From: UBA2256 sp964453055
Lineage (GTDB): Bacteria; Spirochaetota; Spirochaetia; Treponematales; Rectinemataceae
Length of the DNA stretch: 30,106 nucleotides
Direction: 5' to 3'
Assembly (NCBI GenBank): GCA_964453055.1
Contig: CAYVOD010000012.1
Span: 1 to 30,106, forward strand
Shown here: positions 24,178 to 30,106 of the stretch, piece after piece
Numbering within the stretch: position 1 is the stretch's first letter
Layout: every line of letters starts with the position of its first letter
Translations under genes and position numbers: made by a program
The notes under the pieces: generated by a model
Database searches by the model: none
The model's input: the letters and a program-made list of their open reading frames with translations, nothing else
Told to the model about the DNA's origin: nothing

Positions 24178-24193
24178 GAAATCCCTCGATTTC
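24178..24193 (-). other. Small inverted repeat between the hydrolase and pcnB genes
   Basis: GAAATC (24178-24183) and GATTTC (24188-24193) form a perfect six-base stem with a four-base loop, 25 bases after the hydrolase stop. No T tract follows, so a terminator role is doubtful. Confidence 0.3.
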
Positions 24194-24217
24194 ATGCAAT
24201 TATGCAATCATCCGCCG

Positions 24218-25147
24218 CTATTGTGCAATATGCCGGGCAAACCAGTCTACAAGATCGGCAAGTACTTCGTCCTTGTTGATTTCGTTGAGTGTCTCGTGCC
24301 TGCAGCCTTCGTAGCAATGGGTTTCGAAATCCACAATCCCAAGATTCTTGAACGATTGAGCAAGTCTCTCGCAGCCGGCTTTCATCCCTATCACAGGATC
24401 CTCCGACCCGCAAAACAAATAAATCGGAAGTCTCGTAGGAATGCTGTCGAAGAATCCCGGCGTGTAAATGAGATCAAGTCCTTTAAGCAAATCCGCGTAG
24501 AATCCAAAACTGCAGACGAAGTTGCATTTAGGATCGGACAGATACTCGTCGACGGCGCGATAATCCCTGCTGATCCAATCCGAGCTCGTTCTGCCTTCAT
24601 TAGCTTTTTTGTTATAACTTCCGAAATTTAGGCTTCGGAGAAGCCTCGCGGGGACCCTTCCACCTTTTATTTTGATGCCAATGGCCGCCACGATCTTGCC
24701 TGAAAGGCTAAGTAATACCGGTGGCTTCTCGGGCGGAGCGGAAAGCACCACGCCTTCAAGATAATTACCGTAAATACTGCACAATCCCATTCCTAAAAGG
24801 GCGCCGAAGGAGTGCCCGAAAAAGAAAAGCGGGACCCCGCCCTGCTCCTTCGCGGCGAAGTCCCCCAATTCTACGAGGTCATCCAAAACCCTTCTGAATC
24901 CGTCTTTGTCTGCGAGATAGCCCCTGTTTTCCCCGATATCAGTATCGCCATGGCCGCGCAAATCGGGAAGGTAAGCCGCGACGCCAATTCCAGCCAAGGC
25001 CTCGGCTAACTCGATATATCGCCCGCTGTGGTCGTTCATTCCATGTCCGACCAACACCACCGCTTTCGGTGCTGAAAGAGGAAGGCTCCGTCTGTAGGCG
25101 AGAATTTTGCCGTCCGACGCCTTGAACCTCATGCCGCTTTCTACCAT
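24218..25147 (-). CDS. Alpha/beta hydrolase, lysophospholipase/monoacylglycerol-lipase type
   Basis: A 309-residue serine hydrolase of the Hydrolase_4 group. The oxyanion segment VLVGHGMNDHSGRY (about 31-44), the PDLRGHGDTD motif (61-70), the nucleophile elbow GHSFGA with Ser113, acid Asp in CGSEDPVIG and His in GCRHETLNE complete the triad. No signal peptide. Substrates are probably lysophospholipids or monoglycerides by family. GGAGG lies eight bases before the ATG at 25147. It has a good promoter and could be the first gene of the run leading through pcnB to guaA, though 120 bases separate it from pcnB. Confidence 0.88.
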   Translation of the reverse strand: MVESGMRFKASDGKILAYRRSLPLSAPKAVVLVGHGMNDHSGRYIELAEALAGIGVAAYLPDLRGHGDTDIGENRGYLADKDGFRRVLDDLVELGDFAAKEQGGVPLFFFGHSFGALLGMGLCSIYGNYLEGVVLSAPPEKPPVLLSLSGKIVAAIGIKIKGGRVPARLLRSLNFGSYNKKANEGRTSSDWISRDYRAVDEYLSDPKCNFVCSFGFYADLLKGLDLIYTPGFFDSIPTRLPIYLFCGSEDPVIGMKAGCERLAQSFKNLGIVDFETHCYEGCRHETLNEINKDEVLADLVDWFARHIAQ

Positions 25148-25188
25148 ATGCCTTCCTCCGGGCGCTAAAAGACTTTTTTTCTATTTTC

Positions 25189-25217
25189 AGTATAAGGCCC
25201 GAAGCAGTACGTTGCAA
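25189..25217 (-). promoter_or_regulatory. Predicted promoter of the alpha/beta hydrolase gene
   Basis: Minus strand: TTGCAA (25217-25212), 17-base spacer, TATACT (25194-25189). Confidence 0.6.
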
Positions 25218-25265
25218 GAAGGCATTGCGTTCCATAGGTGCTGGTCGAAAATCGGGCTAAAAGGT

Positions 25266-25271
25266 TATACT
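25266..25271 (+). promoter_or_regulatory. Possible -10 element for tsaE-tsaB
   Basis: TATACT at 25266-25271 is a good -10, but the sequence 17-18 bases upstream (GGTCGA/TGGTCG) is a poor -35. A start near 25278 would give tsaE a leader of about 48 bases, or would begin right at the ATG of a 28-codon reading frame at 25277. Confidence 0.4.
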
Positions 25272-25325
25272 TTCTCATGGTTCTAAATTGGCCGTATCGG
25301 CGATTTTCTTCTCCGGCGGCAAGGG

Positions 25326-25772
25326 ATGAGCGTGAAGACCTTTATCAGCCACAGCAGAAATGAAACGATAACCTTGGGCGAACGTATCGGAGCCGCGGCG
25401 CCCTCTGGCGCGGTTATCGCTTTCAGGGGCGGTCTGGGCATGGGGAAAACCACCCTCTCCAAAGGCATCGCCCGAGGCTTGGGAATTGAGGAAGAAATCA
25501 GTTCCCCCACCTATACCATCATTTCCGAATACCCCGGTCGTCTTCTCTTGCGCCATATCGACGCGTACAGACTGCGGGGGGAGGCGGATTTCGAGGAAAT
25601 CGGCGGCCTGGAGCTTCTGGGAGCCCCTGGGACCCTCTGCCTGATCGAGTGGAGCGAAAAACTGCGGGATATCCTCGATGCGGATTCTTGCATAATCGAA
25701 ATAGAGATGGGCGGGACCGGAGAGCGGATATTCTCCCTCAGCGGCTCCTGGCTGGAGGACCTGATTTCATGA
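25326..25772 (+). CDS. tsaE: tRNA t6A biosynthesis ATPase TsaE
   Basis: P-loop ATPase needed with TsaB and TsaD to put threonylcarbamoyl on A37 of tRNAs reading ANN codons. The 148-residue protein has the Walker A loop GGLGMGKTTLSKG (35-47), the SSPTYTI motif (about 59-65), HIDAYRL and LIEWSEKL, all standard TsaE signatures. ATG at 25326; no strong ribosome binding site. It overlaps tsaB by ATGA. Confidence 0.96.
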   Translation: MSVKTFISHSRNETITLGERIGAAAPSGAVIAFRGGLGMGKTTLSKGIARGLGIEEEISSPTYTIISEYPGRLLLRHIDAYRLRGEADFEEIGGLELLGAPGTLCLIEWSEKLRDILDADSCIIEIEMGGTGERIFSLSGSWLEDLIS

Positions 25773-26449
25773 ACATACTCGCCTTCGATTGCTCATCGGA
25801 CCTGCTGACCGTCGGGCTGGCCAGAAAAGACGGTCAAGTTTTCAGCCTCGCCGAAAAGGGCTTCAAGCATACTGAACTTCTCCTGCCTTGCATCGGTCGC
25901 TGCCTGGAAAAAGCCGCGGTGCGGACATCTTCGATAGACCTCATAGCCTGCACCGGAGGCCCTGGATCCTTCACTGGCCTTAGAATCGGGATGTCGACGG
26001 CCAAGGGACTTTCTCTAGCCTTGGGCAAGCCCTGGGTTTCCCTGCCGACCTTGGACTGCCTTGCCCTAGGCATAGCAAAGGACCTTAAATCCTATTCAGC
26101 TCCGGCCAAGGTGAAAAGCCCAACCATCGTCCCCGTCCTGGACGCCAGGAAAAAAAGACTTTACGCAGCCATTTACCGGCACGGGCTGAGGGAAAGCGAA
26201 TATCTGGATATTTCTATAGAGAATCTCCTGGCCCTGGTGGACGCCGAAGAGGAACTGAGCTTTGTAGGACAGGCAGCCGATCTCTTCACCGATTACACCC
26301 TCGAACGGCCGGGATTTCATATCGACAGCCTGGAGCCAGAAGGTCTCGTCGCCGCGATGGCTCTGCTCGCCCGCCAGCGCTATCGCGCCCATGGGGCGGC
26401 GGCTGAGGATGAGTCGCCCCTCTACATAAGAGAGCCCGAAATAGGCTAG
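25769..26449 (+). CDS. tsaB: t6A biosynthesis protein TsaB
   Basis: A 227-residue ASKHA-fold partner that scaffolds the TsaD catalytic subunit. MNILAFDCSSDLLTVGL at the N-terminus and TGGPGSFTGLRIGMSTAKGLSLAL (62-85) are characteristic; DARKKRLYAAIY also fits. It lacks the metal-binding His motif of TsaD. The ATG at 25769 overlaps the tsaE stop as ATGA; the frame is open further upstream but family homology starts here. The stop codon sits in an inverted repeat shared with the convergent GNAT-like gene. Confidence 0.96.
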   Translation: MNILAFDCSSDLLTVGLARKDGQVFSLAEKGFKHTELLLPCIGRCLEKAAVRTSSIDLIACTGGPGSFTGLRIGMSTAKGLSLALGKPWVSLPTLDCLALGIAKDLKSYSAPAKVKSPTIVPVLDARKKRLYAAIYRHGLRESEYLDISIENLLALVDAEEELSFVGQAADLFTDYTLERPGFHIDSLEPEGLVAAMALLARQRYRAHGAAAEDESPLYIREPEIG

Positions 26450-26465
26450 CCGGGCGCTCGGCTAG
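26446..26465. terminator. Hairpin holding both convergent stop codons (tsaB and GNAT-like gene)
   Basis: CTAGCCG (26446-26452) and CGGCTAG (26459-26465) form a perfect seven-base stem with the loop GGCGCT. The left arm holds the tsaB stop TAG (26447-26449) and the right arm the stop of the opposite gene (26462-26464). No T tract on either strand. Confidence 0.5.
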
Positions 26466-27586
26466 AGAGCCTTATAATAGATGCGACGCCTCTTGTGCTG
26501 CCGCTTCGGATAATCCTTCCACATCCCCTGTACCGCCAGGTTCGTCTCCAGCTCTGGATTCGTCTCCGACTCTTTTATGCCATTCTCGATGGCGCTCTTG
26601 TTGAGCGCCGTCATCAGGAGGGCCACGGCGCCACGGGCCAGGAATTCCTTGCGTACCGCAACGAGCATCATATCGATGCTTGTTGGCTTGCGCAGGGCTG
26701 CCAAGAGCCGAGCCCAGCCAAAGGGGAAAAGCCTGCCCTTAGACTTGTAGAGCGCGTCGGAAAGCGATGGAATCGTAATGGCGAAGCCTACCAGCTTCTC
26801 CTGCGAATCCACCATGATCTTGGTAAAACGTGGATCGACAAAATTGAGATATTGATCGATATAGACTTTCACCTGCTTAGGACTTAAAGGAGTCGTTCCA
26901 TAGAGACCCGCGTAGGCTTCGTCCAGCAGCTCGAAGACTTGGGCGCTAAACTTCGCAATCAGTTCGCGACGGGTTTTCCACTCGTATATTCTCACACCCG
27001 CCCGCTTGGAGAGCAGTTCGTTCACCCTCAAGACCTTGTCGGGGATGGATTCCGGCGTCGTCACCCTGAACTCGACCCAGTCCACCTCCTTGGCGTAGCC
27101 CAGCCTTTCCATGAAAGCAGGGTAATAAGGATGATTGTAGATCGTGGCGAAGGTGGCCTGCTCGCCGAAACCTTCGACCAGCATTCCCTCCCTGTCCAGG
27201 TCGGTAAAGCCCCAGGGCCCGTGCAGCCCTTCCATGCCCTTGGATCTTGCCCAGTCCTCCACTGTCTTCACCAGGGCAGAAGCTACATCGAAATCCTCGA
27301 TGAAATCGATCCAGCCGAAACGGGCGAGCTTCTTTCCCCATTTTTCCACGAAGCGGTGATTGACTATACCCGCTATCCTGCCCGCCATTTTCCCGTCTTT
27401 CCAGGCGGTCCAGCATTGGGCTTCGCAAAATTCGAAGGCGGGATTTTTCTTGGGATTGAGGGTGTTCATATCGTCGAAGAGAAAGGAAGGTACCCAGTTC
27501 CGTTCCTCGGCGTAAATGGTCTCGGGAAAGGCTACGAACTTCTTCAGCTCAGCCCTCGTGCGCACTTCACGGATCTCGACGCTCAT
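26462..27586 (-). CDS. GNAT-like N-acetyltransferase family protein (YghO-type)
   Basis: A 374-residue protein of a large, poorly studied family with an acetyltransferase-like fold. Typical segments: VEIREVRTRAELKKFVAFP at the N-terminus, RNWVPSFLFDDMNTLNPKKNPAFEFCEA, AGRIAGIVNHRF, GPWGFTDLDREGMLVEGF, ATIYNHPYYP, and VGFAITIPSLSDAL, the last in a second GNAT-like half. The acceptor is unknown. The ATG at 27586 has GGGGGGAG close upstream and overlaps the preceding stop as ATGA; a longer frame to 27862 lies inside the upstream gene and is not homologous. Confidence 0.8.
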   Translation of the reverse strand: MSVEIREVRTRAELKKFVAFPETIYAEERNWVPSFLFDDMNTLNPKKNPAFEFCEAQCWTAWKDGKMAGRIAGIVNHRFVEKWGKKLARFGWIDFIEDFDVASALVKTVEDWARSKGMEGLHGPWGFTDLDREGMLVEGFGEQATFATIYNHPYYPAFMERLGYAKEVDWVEFRVTTPESIPDKVLRVNELLSKRAGVRIYEWKTRRELIAKFSAQVFELLDEAYAGLYGTTPLSPKQVKVYIDQYLNFVDPRFTKIMVDSQEKLVGFAITIPSLSDALYKSKGRLFPFGWARLLAALRKPTSIDMMLVAVRKEFLARGAVALLMTALNKSAIENGIKESETNPELETNLAVQGMWKDYPKRQHKRRRIYYKAL

Positions 27587-27876
27587 GCTCCCCCCTTGGT
27601 GCCGGTTTTCGAGGCCTTCTTGCCGGTTTCGGCGAACGATTTTTCCCATTCGCTCAGAAAATGCTCGTAGGCGGCGATAGTGGCGGAGGAGACGATATCC
27701 CCCAGCTCGCCCCTTCCAAGCCAATCGTTGCCATCCAGGATATACAAGTGATTGAGGGCCGACCGCAGGTCTTCCAGTGTGAAGGAAGAGTCTATACGAT
27801 GCCTGTTCTGCAGCCCCTTCAGGGTGCTTTCGAAAACTTCTTCTCGTTTCTTTTCCCGCCAATCCGTGGATGACAT
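27583..27876 (-). CDS. Small conserved-type protein, function unknown
   Basis: A 97-residue soluble, mainly helical, charged protein that I do not recognise: STDWREKKREEVFESTLKGL, then FTLEDLRSALNHLYILDGNDWLGRGELGDIVSSATIAAYEHFLSEW and a Lys/Thr/Gly-rich tail. The central part could be a small helical adaptor. Start at the ATG at 27876 with GGAG five bases upstream (a GTG at 27894 has none). Its stop overlaps the start of the GNAT-like gene (ATGA), so the two are expressed together. Confidence 0.7.
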   Translation of the reverse strand: MSSTDWREKKREEVFESTLKGLQNRHRIDSSFTLEDLRSALNHLYILDGNDWLGRGELGDIVSSATIAAYEHFLSEWEKSFAETGKKASKTGTKGGA

Positions 27877-27912
27877 TTTTTCTCCGTTCGTCACCGGCTC
27901 GAGTTCAGGCCG

Positions 27913-27941
27913 AGTATAGCGGCTGCGGCTGGGACTGTAAA
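27913..27941 (-). promoter_or_regulatory. Predicted promoter of the small-protein/GNAT operon
   Basis: Minus strand: TTTACA (27941-27936), 17-base spacer, TATACT (27918-27913), each one base from consensus. Confidence 0.7.
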
Positions 27942-27986
27942 GTCGAAGCCATAGAAGGGGAAACCTGCGTCAAAGCTCTCGAGGCC

Positions 27987-28016
27987 TTGACTAAATCGAG
28001 AGCGAGCAGGTATAAA
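27987..28016 (+). promoter_or_regulatory. Predicted tRNA-Met promoter
   Basis: TTGACT (27987-27992), 18-base spacer, TATAAA (28011-28016), 12 bases before the mature tRNA. The -35 lies between the arms of a perfect inverted repeat, GCTCTCGA (27975-27982) and TCGAGAGC (27996-28003). Confidence 0.75.
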
Positions 28017-28028
28017 TCTCGAGTCCTT

Positions 28029-28101
28029 GGCGAGGTAGCTCAGTTGGCAGAGCAAGCGGCTCATATCCGCTGGGTCGTGGGTTCAATCCCCTCCCTCGCT
28101 A
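28029..28101 (+). tRNA. tRNA-Met (anticodon CAT)
   Basis: A complete cloverleaf. Acceptor GGCGAGG pairs with CCTCGCT (one G-U at 1-72); D stem GCTC/GAGC; anticodon stem AGCGG/CCGCT with loop CTCATAT, giving CAT; T arm GTGGG-TTCAATC-CCCTC with a T-T mismatch at 50-64. Discriminator A73; CCA is not encoded. The paired 1-72 end rules out the initiator. Elongator Met is most likely; the lysidine-modified tRNA-Ile2 also has CAT and cannot be fully excluded. Confidence 0.93.
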
Positions 28102-28104
28102 TCC

Positions 28105-28136
28105 AAGGGCCGCCCGGCTAACCTGGCGGCCCTTTT
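28105..28136 (+). terminator. Rho-independent terminator of tRNA-Met
   Basis: AAGGGCCGCC (28105-28114) and GGCGGCCCTT (28125-28134) make a perfect ten-base-pair stem with a ten-base loop, followed by TT-CATTT. It starts three bases after the tRNA. Confidence 0.85.
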
Positions 28137-28161
28137 CATTTCTCCTCAGCCTTCCTATACT
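28133..28161 (+). promoter_or_regulatory. Predicted lipA promoter (possibly leaderless)
   Basis: TTTTCA (28133-28138), 17-base spacer, TATACT (28156-28161), then seven bases to the lipA ATG at 28169. The -35 uses the end of the tRNA terminator. No ribosome binding site precedes the ATG. Confidence 0.5.
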
Positions 28162-28168
28162 CCCTTTC

Positions 28169-29035
28169 ATGGAAACCAAGACTCCCGCTCGCAAGCCCGA
28201 ATGGATCAGGGTCAGGCTGCCCGCGGGCAACCAATGGGAAAAGGTGGACCACATCCTGGCGGACCACGGGCTGCACACCGTCTGCGACGAAGCCCGCTGC
28301 CCCAACAAGGGCGAATGCTGGGGCTGCGGCACCGCGACCTTCATGATCATGGGCGATATCTGCACCAGGGGTTGCCGTTTCTGCGCGGTGGCGGCAGCGC
28401 CGGCCGGGCGCCCGCTGAGAGCCGGCGAGCCTCAAGCCCTCGCGGCGGCGATTCGGGAGATGGGTCTTTCCTACGCGGTCATCACCTCGGTGGACAGGGA
28501 CGATCTGGACGATCGGGGCGCCAGCCATTTCGCGGCCTGCGTTCGGGCGATTCGGGGCGAGAATCCCAAGGTGAAAATCGAGGTCCTGACTCCCGATTAT
28601 GCCGGCGAGGAAATGGAAATCATCGCCGCGGCCAAACCCGAGGTGCTGGCTCACAATGTCGAGACGGTCCCTCGGCTCCAGGGCGTGAGGGACGTCCGGG
28701 CCAGCTTCGGGAAAAGCCTGAAAACCCTAACCCAAGCCAAGGACCTGGGAATAGGAGTCACCAAATCCTCGATCTTGCTCGGGCTCGGAGAGACCAGGGA
28801 GGAACTGCTGGAAACCTACGCCCAGCTGCTTGGCGCAGGAGTGGACATCCTCGTCATGGGCCAGTATCTCCAGCCTACGCCTAAGGAAATCCCCGTGGCC
28901 GAGTACGTTCATCCCGATACCTTCGCCCTCTACGCCCAGGACGCGAGGGCGGCGGGTTTTGCCACCGTCGTGGCTTCCCCCTTCGCCAGGACCAGCTACC
29001 ATGCCTTCGACGCATGGAAAGCGAAAGACCGATGA
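28169..29035 (+). CDS. lipA: Lipoyl synthase LipA
   Basis: Radical-SAM enzyme that inserts two sulfurs into protein-bound octanoate. The 288-residue protein has both iron-sulfur sites: the auxiliary cluster Cys39, Cys44 and Cys50 in CDEARCPNKGECWG, and the radical-SAM Cys65, Cys69 and Cys72 in CTRGCRFC. ITSVDRDDLDDRGASHFA, LTPDYAG, HNVETVPRL and the C-terminal RTSYHA (the Arg-Ser-Ser-Tyr-type cluster ligand segment; here Thr-Ser) follow. It is the canonical LipA type, not the two-protein LipS1/LipS2 type. First gene of the lipoate cluster; overlaps the next gene by ATGA. Confidence 0.97.
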   Translation: METKTPARKPEWIRVRLPAGNQWEKVDHILADHGLHTVCDEARCPNKGECWGCGTATFMIMGDICTRGCRFCAVAAAPAGRPLRAGEPQALAAAIREMGLSYAVITSVDRDDLDDRGASHFAACVRAIRGENPKVKIEVLTPDYAGEEMEIIAAAKPEVLAHNVETVPRLQGVRDVRASFGKSLKTLTQAKDLGIGVTKSSILLGLGETREELLETYAQLLGAGVDILVMGQYLQPTPKEIPVAEYVHPDTFALYAQDARAAGFATVVASPFARTSYHAFDAWKAKDR

Positions 29036-29325
29036 AGCTCGAAGCGATGGGCAAGCCAGAAGGCTGCAAGCTCCTGCGGATCAGCGCCGTCATCGGCGAT
29101 CCTCCCGACCGGGACAGCCGAATAGAACGGATATCGGTGAGAGGAGACTTTTTCGCGGTGCCAGAGGAGGCCTTCGAAGTCCTGGAAAAAACCCTGTCGG
29201 GCACGAAGGTCCGCGACCTGGCCGAAGCATTCGAGACTCAGGCCAGGAACTTGGGCCTCAAGACCCTGGGCATTTCGGGCCAGGCGCTCCAAACCTTGAT
29301 CGAAGGACAGTTGGATGGCAGATAA
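29032..29325 (+). CDS. LplB-like accessory subunit (separate C-terminal domain of lipoate-protein ligase)
   Basis: A 97-residue protein resembling the C-terminal accessory domain of lipoate-protein ligase A: GCKLLRISAVIG (about 10-21), RIERISVRGDFFAVPEEAFEVLEKTLSGT (about 29-57), then a helical end. In archaea such as Thermoplasma, and in bacterial sLpl(AB) systems, this domain is a separate gene (LplB) needed for lipoate adenylation. It sits between lipA (ATGA overlap) and the gene for the catalytic domain (11-base overlap), which supports the assignment. Start taken as the ATG at 29032. Confidence 0.78.
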   Translation: MKLEAMGKPEGCKLLRISAVIGDPPDRDSRIERISVRGDFFAVPEEAFEVLEKTLSGTKVRDLAEAFETQARNLGLKTLGISGQALQTLIEGQLDGR

Positions 29326-30079
29326 GGCGAGAATTCTGTTCACAGGTCTTCATGACGCGTTTTTCAACATGGGCTTGGACGAGGCTATACTCGAATCCGT
29401 CGCCGCGCGCTCGAGCCCGCCGACGCTGCGTTTCTATGGATGGACGCCGGCCGCCATCTCCCTGGGATATTTCCAGGGGATAAGCGAAGAGGTCGATATC
29501 CAAGCCTGCCGGGACAGCAACATCGATATCGTGCGGAGAATCACCGGCGGCGGGGCTGTTTTCCACGACGCGGAGCTGACCTATAGCATCGTGATACCCG
29601 AGGGACATCGCCTGGCTCCCGATTCGATCACCGGCTCCTATGAAATACTCTGCGCCGGTATCGTCGAAGGCTTGGGAATTTTAGGGGTTAAGTCCGAATT
29701 CGCCCCGATCAACGATATCGTAAGCGGCGGTAGAAAAATATCCGGCAACGCCCAGACCAGGAAAAAAGGCTGCCTGCTCCAGCACGGCACCATTCTCTTG
29801 GATGTGAACGTCGAAAAAATGTTCTCCCTTCTCATGGTGCCCAAGGAAAAGGCGAAGGGAAAACTCATAGAGGATGTCAAGGCAAGGGTGGGATCTCTCT
29901 CGTCAATCCTAGGCAGGCCCGTGAGTTTCGAGGAAACCGCCTCGGCCATGGAAAAAGGTTTTGTGAGCGCCCTGGACCTGGATGCTCTCGAGGAAGCACC
30001 CAGGGAGGAGGAGCTTGCCCTCGCCCGCCGCCTCGCGGAGGATAAGTTCTCTCAATCCTGGTGGGTCCACAAGCGATGA
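29315..30079 (+). CDS. lplA: Lipoate-protein ligase A, catalytic domain only
   Basis: A 254-residue protein of the biotin/lipoate ligase fold. GLDEAILESV, LRFYGWTPAAISLGYFQ, the lipoate loop VRRITGGGAVFHDAELTYSI (about 73-92), NDIVSGGRKISGNAQTRK with the catalytic Lys (about residue 142) and LLQHGTILLDV match LplA. It lacks the usual C-terminal domain, which the gene upstream appears to supply. Octanoyltransferases of the LipM type have a similar core but use a Cys; the conserved Lys with GRKISG wording favours a ligase. ATG at 29315 with AAGGA eight bases upstream. No lipB is in the window. Confidence 0.88.
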   Translation: MADKARILFTGLHDAFFNMGLDEAILESVAARSSPPTLRFYGWTPAAISLGYFQGISEEVDIQACRDSNIDIVRRITGGGAVFHDAELTYSIVIPEGHRLAPDSITGSYEILCAGIVEGLGILGVKSEFAPINDIVSGGRKISGNAQTRKKGCLLQHGTILLDVNVEKMFSLLMVPKEKAKGKLIEDVKARVGSLSSILGRPVSFEETASAMEKGFVSALDLDALEEAPREEELALARRLAEDKFSQSWWVHKR

Positions 30080-30106
30080 GCGAAAGGCCGAGGTGCAGGC
30101 TCTGCG
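30076..30106 (+). CDS. Start of a downstream gene (partial)
   Basis: An ATG at 30076 overlaps the lplA stop as ATGA, the same coupling seen at other junctions here. Ten codons (MSERPRCRLC) are visible before the window ends. The product cannot be identified from so little. Confidence 0.5.
   Translation, partial: MSERPRCRLC

Noticed and set aside
27587..27862. 92-residue N-terminal extension of the GNAT-like protein
   Set aside because: It lies within the upstream gene in another frame; family homology and the ribosome binding site start at 27586.
1..30106. CRISPR arrays, insertion sequences, phage genes or attachment sites
   Set aside because: No repeat-spacer pattern, transposase, integrase or target duplication was seen on either strand.

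Overview
The window is about 30 kb of GC-rich bacterial chromosome, almost entirely housekeeping and packed with genes. The best guess is a spirochaete of the Treponema/Spirochaeta kind. The reasons are a division/cell-wall cluster that runs mraZ-rsmH-ftsL-murF with no ftsI or murE between ftsL and murF, and a DUF4912 gene directly in front of a GH57 gene. This is inferred from gene content; no 16S rRNA gene is present. I see no CRISPR array, insertion sequence, prophage or rRNA operon, and no stretch over 300 bases lacks a gene.

Layout. 1-2334: the dcw cluster on the minus strand (promoter, MraZ operator array, mraZ, rsmH, ftsL, partial murF). 2495-5346: an HD-domain phosphohydrolase, an RlmM-like rRNA methyltransferase and a small membrane exporter. 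5384-8700: a minus-strand translation/division operon, infC-rpmI-rplT-zapB-like-zapA-rpoZ-miaA. 8779-11070: class II fructose-bisphosphate aldolase with its own promoter and terminator, divergent from an unrecognised lipoprotein gene. 11024-14555: clpB-tatD. 14618-17662: a DUF3783 gene, argR, a patatin-like phospholipase and an EpmB/KamA radical-SAM gene. 17670-25217 (minus): alpha/beta hydrolase, pcnB-like polymerase, DUF4912, GH57, purA, guaA. 25266-26465: tsaE-tsaB. 26462-27941 (minus): a small unknown gene coupled to a GNAT-like gene. 27987-30106: tRNA-Met with promoter and terminator, then lipA, an LplB-like accessory gene, lplA, and the first codons of another gene.

How they work together. 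Many junctions overlap by a few bases (ATGA at rsmH/ftsL, tsaE/tsaB, unknown/GNAT, lipA/lplB-like and lplA/next gene), which suggests translational coupling. Several genes act on tRNA position 37 (miaA for i6A, tsaE and tsaB for t6A) or on translation (IF3, L35, L20, RsmH, RlmM, EpmB). purA and guaA couple the AMP and GMP branches of purine synthesis. The lipA cluster makes and attaches lipoate.

Most worth a second look: a GH57 protein with Gln where the family has its catalytic Glu; a two-gene lipoate ligase beside a canonical lipA; a miaA gene with no ATG, GTG or TTG start; candidate leaderless promoters at three loci; a ten-base-period MraZ operator running from the transcription start to the start codon; and hairpins that contain the stop codons of convergent genes. 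I see no clearly new multi-gene system.
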